Source of the DNA: Betaproteobacteria bacterium
GTDB taxonomy: Bacteria; Pseudomonadota; Gammaproteobacteria; Burkholderiales; JAEUOS01
Assembly: GCA_028292405.1 (NCBI GenBank)
Contig: JAQGMJ010000083.1
Coordinates: 68,464-132,463 of the forward strand
Reading direction: 5' to 3'
DNA: 64,000 nt
Below the pieces are notes generated by a model, which saw only the letters and a program-made list of their open reading frames with translations, was not told the DNA's origin and did no database searches. The translations under genes were made by a program, and so were the position numbers. Below are positions 60,594 to 64,000 of this stretch, piece after piece; position 1 is the first letter of the stretch; the number at the start of each line of letters is the position of its first letter.

Positions 60594-61939
60594 ATCTTTT
60601 GCACTACATCTTTTTTTTCCTGGTCGCGCTCGGCATCCTGATCGCTTTCCATGAATATGGGCACTACCTCGCCGCGCGCCTGTGCGGCGTCAAGGTGCTG
60701 CGCTACTGCCTGGGTTTCGGCACTCCCTTCATCAGCAAACGCATCGGCCCGGACCAGACCGAATGGGGCATCGCCCCGTTTCCGATCGGCGGCTATGTCA
60801 AACTCCTCGGGCAGGATCCGGAAGATCCGATCCCTCCCGCCGAGGCCCATCGCGCCTTCAACAACCAGGCGGTATGGAAGCGCGCCATCATCATTGTCGC
60901 CGGCCCGCTGGCCAATTTCATCCTCGCCATCGCGGTCTACTGGGGCCTGAACCTGCATGGCGTCGAGGAACCCGTGGCGCGCATGGCCGCGCCGGCCATC
61001 GGCACCCCGGCCGCGCGCGCCGGACTGCAGCCGGGCGACGAAATCACCCGCTTCGATGGCGAGCAGCTGGTTTCCTGGAATGACCTCAATTGGCGCTTGC
61101 TCAATGCGGCCAGCGAGCACCGCAGTGTGGTGGTGGAGACGCGCAACGCCAGCGGGGAAAGTGCCGCCCGGACGCTCGATTTCACCGGCCTGGACCATCT
61201 CGATCCCGACAAGGACCTGATCGGCCGTCTGGGCTTCAGGCTTTACCGCTCCCAGCCACGGGTGGGCCGGATCGCCCCAGGGTCTCCGGCCGAAGCGGGC
61301 GGGCTGAAGTCTGGCGATATCCTGTTGAGCGCCGGCGACAAGTCGGTTGGTTCCGCCGACGATTTCATCGGCCAGGTGCGTTCCCGCCGCGACCTGCCCC
61401 TGCGCATCAGCGTGCTTCGGGCGGGCCAGAAGCTGGACCTTTCGGTGACTCCCCGCGAAGTGGAAAACGACGGCAAAAAGTATGTGGGCATCAACGCCGG
61501 GATCGAACTCGGGACGGCGGCCATGACTACGGTGTCCTATGGCGCCGGCGGAAGCTTCACCCGCGCGGTTGGCCAAACCTGGGACATGTCGGTATTCAGC
61601 CTGAAAATGCTCGGCAAGATGATCACCGGCGAGGTTTCCTGGCGCAATCTTTCCGGGCCCGTGACCATCGCCGAGTATGCCGGCAAGACCGCGCGCCTGG
61701 GCGCCACCTACTACCTGAACTTCCTCGCGTTGGTGAGTATCAGCCTGGGCGTCATCAACCTGCTGCCGATTCCGATGCTCGACGGCGGTCATCTGATGTA
61801 TTATCTCGCCGAAATCATACGCGGCAAGCCGGTCTCCGAGCGGGTAATGGAGATCGGATTCAAATTCGGGTTGGCCATCGTCGCGGTATCGATGGTCCTC
61901 GCCCTGTACAACGACATAAACCGGCTGCTGGCCGGCTGA
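60590..61939 (+). CDS. rseP: Site-2 intramembrane metalloprotease
   Basis: RseP cleaves RseA and remnant signal peptides in the inner membrane, acting in the envelope stress response. The 449-residue protein has the zinc motif [12 protein letters not shown] (His21, Glu22, His25) in the first helix, then PDZ domains at about 125-210 and 215-290, and [19 protein letters not shown] with the third ligand in the last part. Its position between dxr and bamA is conserved. Confidence 0.97.
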   Translation: MNLLHYIFFFLVALGILIAFHEYGHYLAARLCGVKVLRYCLGFGTPFISKRIGPDQTEWGIAPFPIGGYVKLLGQDPEDPIPPAEAHRAFNNQAVWKRAIIIVAGPLANFILAIAVYWGLNLHGVEEPVARMAAPAIGTPAARAGLQPGDEITRFDGEQLVSWNDLNWRLLNAASEHRSVVVETRNASGESAARTLDFTGLDHLDPDKDLIGRLGFRLYRSQPRVGRIAPGSPAEAGGLKSGDILLSAGDKSVGSADDFIGQVRSRRDLPLRISVLRAGQKLDLSVTPREVENDGKKYVGINAGIELGTAAMTTVSYGAGGSFTRAVGQTWDMSVFSLKMLGKMITGEVSWRNLSGPVTIAEYAGKTARLGATYYLNFLALVSISLGVINLLPIPMLDGGHLMYYLAEIIRGKPVSERVMEIGFKFGLAIVAVSMVLALYNDINRLLAG

Positions 61940-61959
61940 TTCCTGCAAAGATTCGTACG

Positions 61960-64000
61960 ATGCGCCTGCTGCGCGTAAAGCCCCCGGTTTGTTCCCTGTT
62001 CGCGCATCTGTCGTCTTTGGTGCTATTGCTCCTGGTCCTGTTCTCGCCAGCCGCGTTCGCCTTCGACCCCTTCACGATCAAGGACATCCGCGTCGAAGGC
62101 ATCCAGCGCACCGAGGCGGGCACGGTGTTTTCCTACCTGCCGGTCAAGGTCGGCGACCGCATGACCGACGAGAAAGCCTCGGAGGCGATCAAGAAGCTGT
62201 TCGCCACCGGCTTTTTCAAGGACGTGCGCATCGAAATCGAAGGCGACGTGCTGATCGTCGCCATCGATGAGCGGCCGGCGATTGCCACGGTCGACTGGGT
62301 CGGCCTGAAAGCCTTCGACAAGGAACAGGTCAAGAAGATCAACCGCGAATCGGGCCTGGCCGAAGGACGCATCTTCGACCGTTCCGTGCTCGAGCGTGCC
62401 GAGCAGGAACTGAAGCGCCAATACCTGTCCAAGGGCCTCTACGCCGTCGACATCAAGACCACTGTCACCCCGCTTGAGCGCAACCGCGTCGGCATCCAGT
62501 TCAATATCGTCGAAGGCGACATTTCGAAGATCCGCAAGATCAACATCGTCGGCAACCGCGCCTTCACCGAGTCCGAACTGCGCGACCAGATCCAGCTCAA
62601 CGAAGGCAACTGGCTGTCCTGGTATTCCAAGGACAACCAGTATTCCAAGCAGAAGCTGGCGGGTGATCTCGAATCGTTGAAATCCTTCTATCTCAACCGC
62701 GGCTATCTCGAGTTCGCGATCGAATCGACCCAGGTGTCGATCACCCCGGACAAGAAGGACATCTACATCACCGTCGGCATCGCCGAAGGCCGCAAATACA
62801 CGGTCTCCGAGATCAAGCTGGCGGGCGACATGATCGTACCCGAGGCCGAACTGCAGAAGTACATCCAGTTGAAGCCGGGCGACGTCTACAGCGGCGAAAA
62901 GATGACCGAGGCCACCAAGAAGATCCAGGACCGTCTCGGCAACGAAGGCTATGCCTTCGCCAATGCCAACGCGGTGCCGACGGTCGACAAGGACAAGCTC
63001 ACCGTCGCCTTCACCATCTTCGTCGACCCCGCGCGCCGGGTCTACGTGCGCCGCATCAACATCGCCGGCAACACCCGTACCCGCGACGAGGTGGTGCGCC
63101 GCGAAATGCGCCAGCTCGAAGGTTCGTACTACGACGGCGCCAAGATCACCGAATCGAAAAAGCGCCTCGACCGCCTCGACTACTTCAAGGAAACTACCAT
63201 CGAGACCCCGGCGGTGACCGGCTCGCCCGACCAGATCGACGTCAACGTCAAGGTCGAGGAAAAGCCCACCGGCCAGCTGCTCCTGGGCGCCGGCTTCTCC
63301 AGCGCCGACAAGGTGGTGCTGCAGACTTCGATCGCGCAGGCCAACATCTTCGGCAGCGGCAAGACGGTGGCGGTGTCGTTCTCCACCGGCCGCACCAACA
63401 AGGTCTATTCGCTGTCGCAGACCGACCCCTATTTCACCGTCGACGGCATCAGCCGCACCCTGAGCATCTACCGCCGCGACTTCGACGCCTCGGCGATCAA
63501 CCTGGGCGACTACAAGACAACCAGCTACGGCGGCGGCGTGACCTTCGGCTACCCCTTCACGCCGGTCGACACCTTCGTCTTCGGCGCGGCCTTCGACCAC
63601 ACCGAATACAGCCTGGCATCGGACGCGCCGACCAGCCTGCTCAACTACGTTGCCACATTCGGCGCTTCCGCCAATACCATTCCGCTGACCATCGGCTGGT
63701 ATCGCGACACCCGCGACAGCGCGCTGGCGCCGCGCGCCGGCCGCTACCAGAACGCCACCCTCGAATACGGCATTCCCGGCGGCGACCTGCAGTATGCCAA
63801 GCTTACCTACCTGCAGCGCTGGTATATCCCGCTGGCCAAGGCCTATACCCTTTACCTGCGCGGCGAGGGCGCGATCGGCCGGGGCTTCGACGGCAAGCCG
63901 CTGCCCACCTTCAAGCGCTTCTACGCCGGCGGCATCGGCTCGGTGCGCGGCTACGACACCAACTCACTGGGCCCGCGCGACAGTGACGGCACCATTCTCG
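61960..64000 (+). CDS. bamA: Outer membrane protein assembly factor BamA (partial, C-terminus off window)
   Basis: BamA inserts beta-barrel proteins into the outer membrane. From ATG 61960 the frame is open to the window end (680 codons). A signal peptide covers about residues 1-34 (LVLLLLVLFSPAAFA). Five POTRA domains follow, opening with FTIKDIRVEGIQRTEAGTVFSYLPVKVGD, and KIRKINIVGNRAFTESELR and VRRINIAGNTRTRDEVVRREM start later ones. The barrel begins near 430, and the conserved loop-6 motif appears as GGIGSVRGYD close to the end. Its lipoprotein partner BamE-like is at 34 kb. Only the last part of the barrel is missing. Confidence 0.97.
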   Translation, partial: MRLLRVKPPVCSLFAHLSSLVLLLLVLFSPAAFAFDPFTIKDIRVEGIQRTEAGTVFSYLPVKVGDRMTDEKASEAIKKLFATGFFKDVRIEIEGDVLIVAIDERPAIATVDWVGLKAFDKEQVKKINRESGLAEGRIFDRSVLERAEQELKRQYLSKGLYAVDIKTTVTPLERNRVGIQFNIVEGDISKIRKINIVGNRAFTESELRDQIQLNEGNWLSWYSKDNQYSKQKLAGDLESLKSFYLNRGYLEFAIESTQVSITPDKKDIYITVGIAEGRKYTVSEIKLAGDMIVPEAELQKYIQLKPGDVYSGEKMTEATKKIQDRLGNEGYAFANANAVPTVDKDKLTVAFTIFVDPARRVYVRRINIAGNTRTRDEVVRREMRQLEGSYYDGAKITESKKRLDRLDYFKETTIETPAVTGSPDQIDVNVKVEEKPTGQLLLGAGFSSADKVVLQTSIAQANIFGSGKTVAVSFSTGRTNKVYSLSQTDPYFTVDGISRTLSIYRRDFDASAINLGDYKTTSYGGGVTFGYPFTPVDTFVFGAAFDHTEYSLASDAPTSLLNYVATFGASANTIPLTIGWYRDTRDSALAPRAGRYQNATLEYGIPGGDLQYAKLTYLQRWYIPLAKAYTLYLRGEGAIGRGFDGKPLPTFKRFYAGGIGSVRGYDTNSLGPRDSDGTIL

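Overview
This 64 kb window looks like the chromosome of a high-GC betaproteobacterium, most likely of the order Burkholderiales. The evidence is two Bug-type tripartite tricarboxylate receptor genes (a family expanded in that order), a glnB gene next to glutamine-dependent nadE, a betaproteobacterial-type arn (lipid A aminoarabinose) operon, and the conserved rpsB-tsf-pyrH-frr-uppS-cdsA-dxr-rseP-bamA block. Nearly all DNA is protein coding. I see no rRNA, tRNA, CRISPR array, prophage or intact insertion sequence.

Layout. 1-7 kb: a partial amidohydrolase, an unrecognised 42-residue very basic protein followed by three tandem terminators, an enolase-superfamily enzyme with a Bug receptor, a DsbA-fold isomerase, glnB and nadE. 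6.8-10.1 kb: a COG3146 acyltransferase-like protein, a PIN-PhoH ATPase and a peroxiredoxin. 10.3-18.1 kb (minus strand): a Mth938-like protein, arnT, an SMR-type flippase subunit, arnB, arnC, the two halves of arnA as separate genes, and arnD. 18.4-26.3 kb (plus): alaC, hom, a small lipoprotein, thrC, a methyltransferase, mobB, moeA, moaD and moaE. 26.5-30.8 kb (minus): a Ser/Thr kinase with a cyclic-nucleotide-binding domain, preceded by a second diverged copy of its own first 15 codons, an unknown gene, a Bug receptor and a CaiB-type CoA-transferase. 30.9-36.5 kb: clpB behind a sigma-32-like promoter, fur, a bamE-like gene fused to an NTF2-like domain, and dapB.

36.6-47.9 kb is the most striking part. 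Two convergent sets encode circularly permuted ATP-grasp, alpha-E and transglutaminase-like proteins, one set as separate genes and the other with ATP-grasp and alpha-E fused and with a giant transglutaminase-DUF2126 protein. They end beside a divergent gene for an Anbu-type proteasome-like peptidase. Together these look like a peptide-ligating and peptide-cleaving system of unknown product.

48-64 kb: an MFS transporter, an AraC/GyrI-type regulator, a DUF1653 protein, glnD, map, and then the conserved translation/envelope block from rpsB into a partial bamA. Non-coding signals of note are a two-copy intergenic element (about 11.3 and 26.3 kb) built of a conserved segment plus palindrome, a 48-bp perfect palindrome, a five-unit 11-mer tandem repeat, and several dyads in operon junctions.
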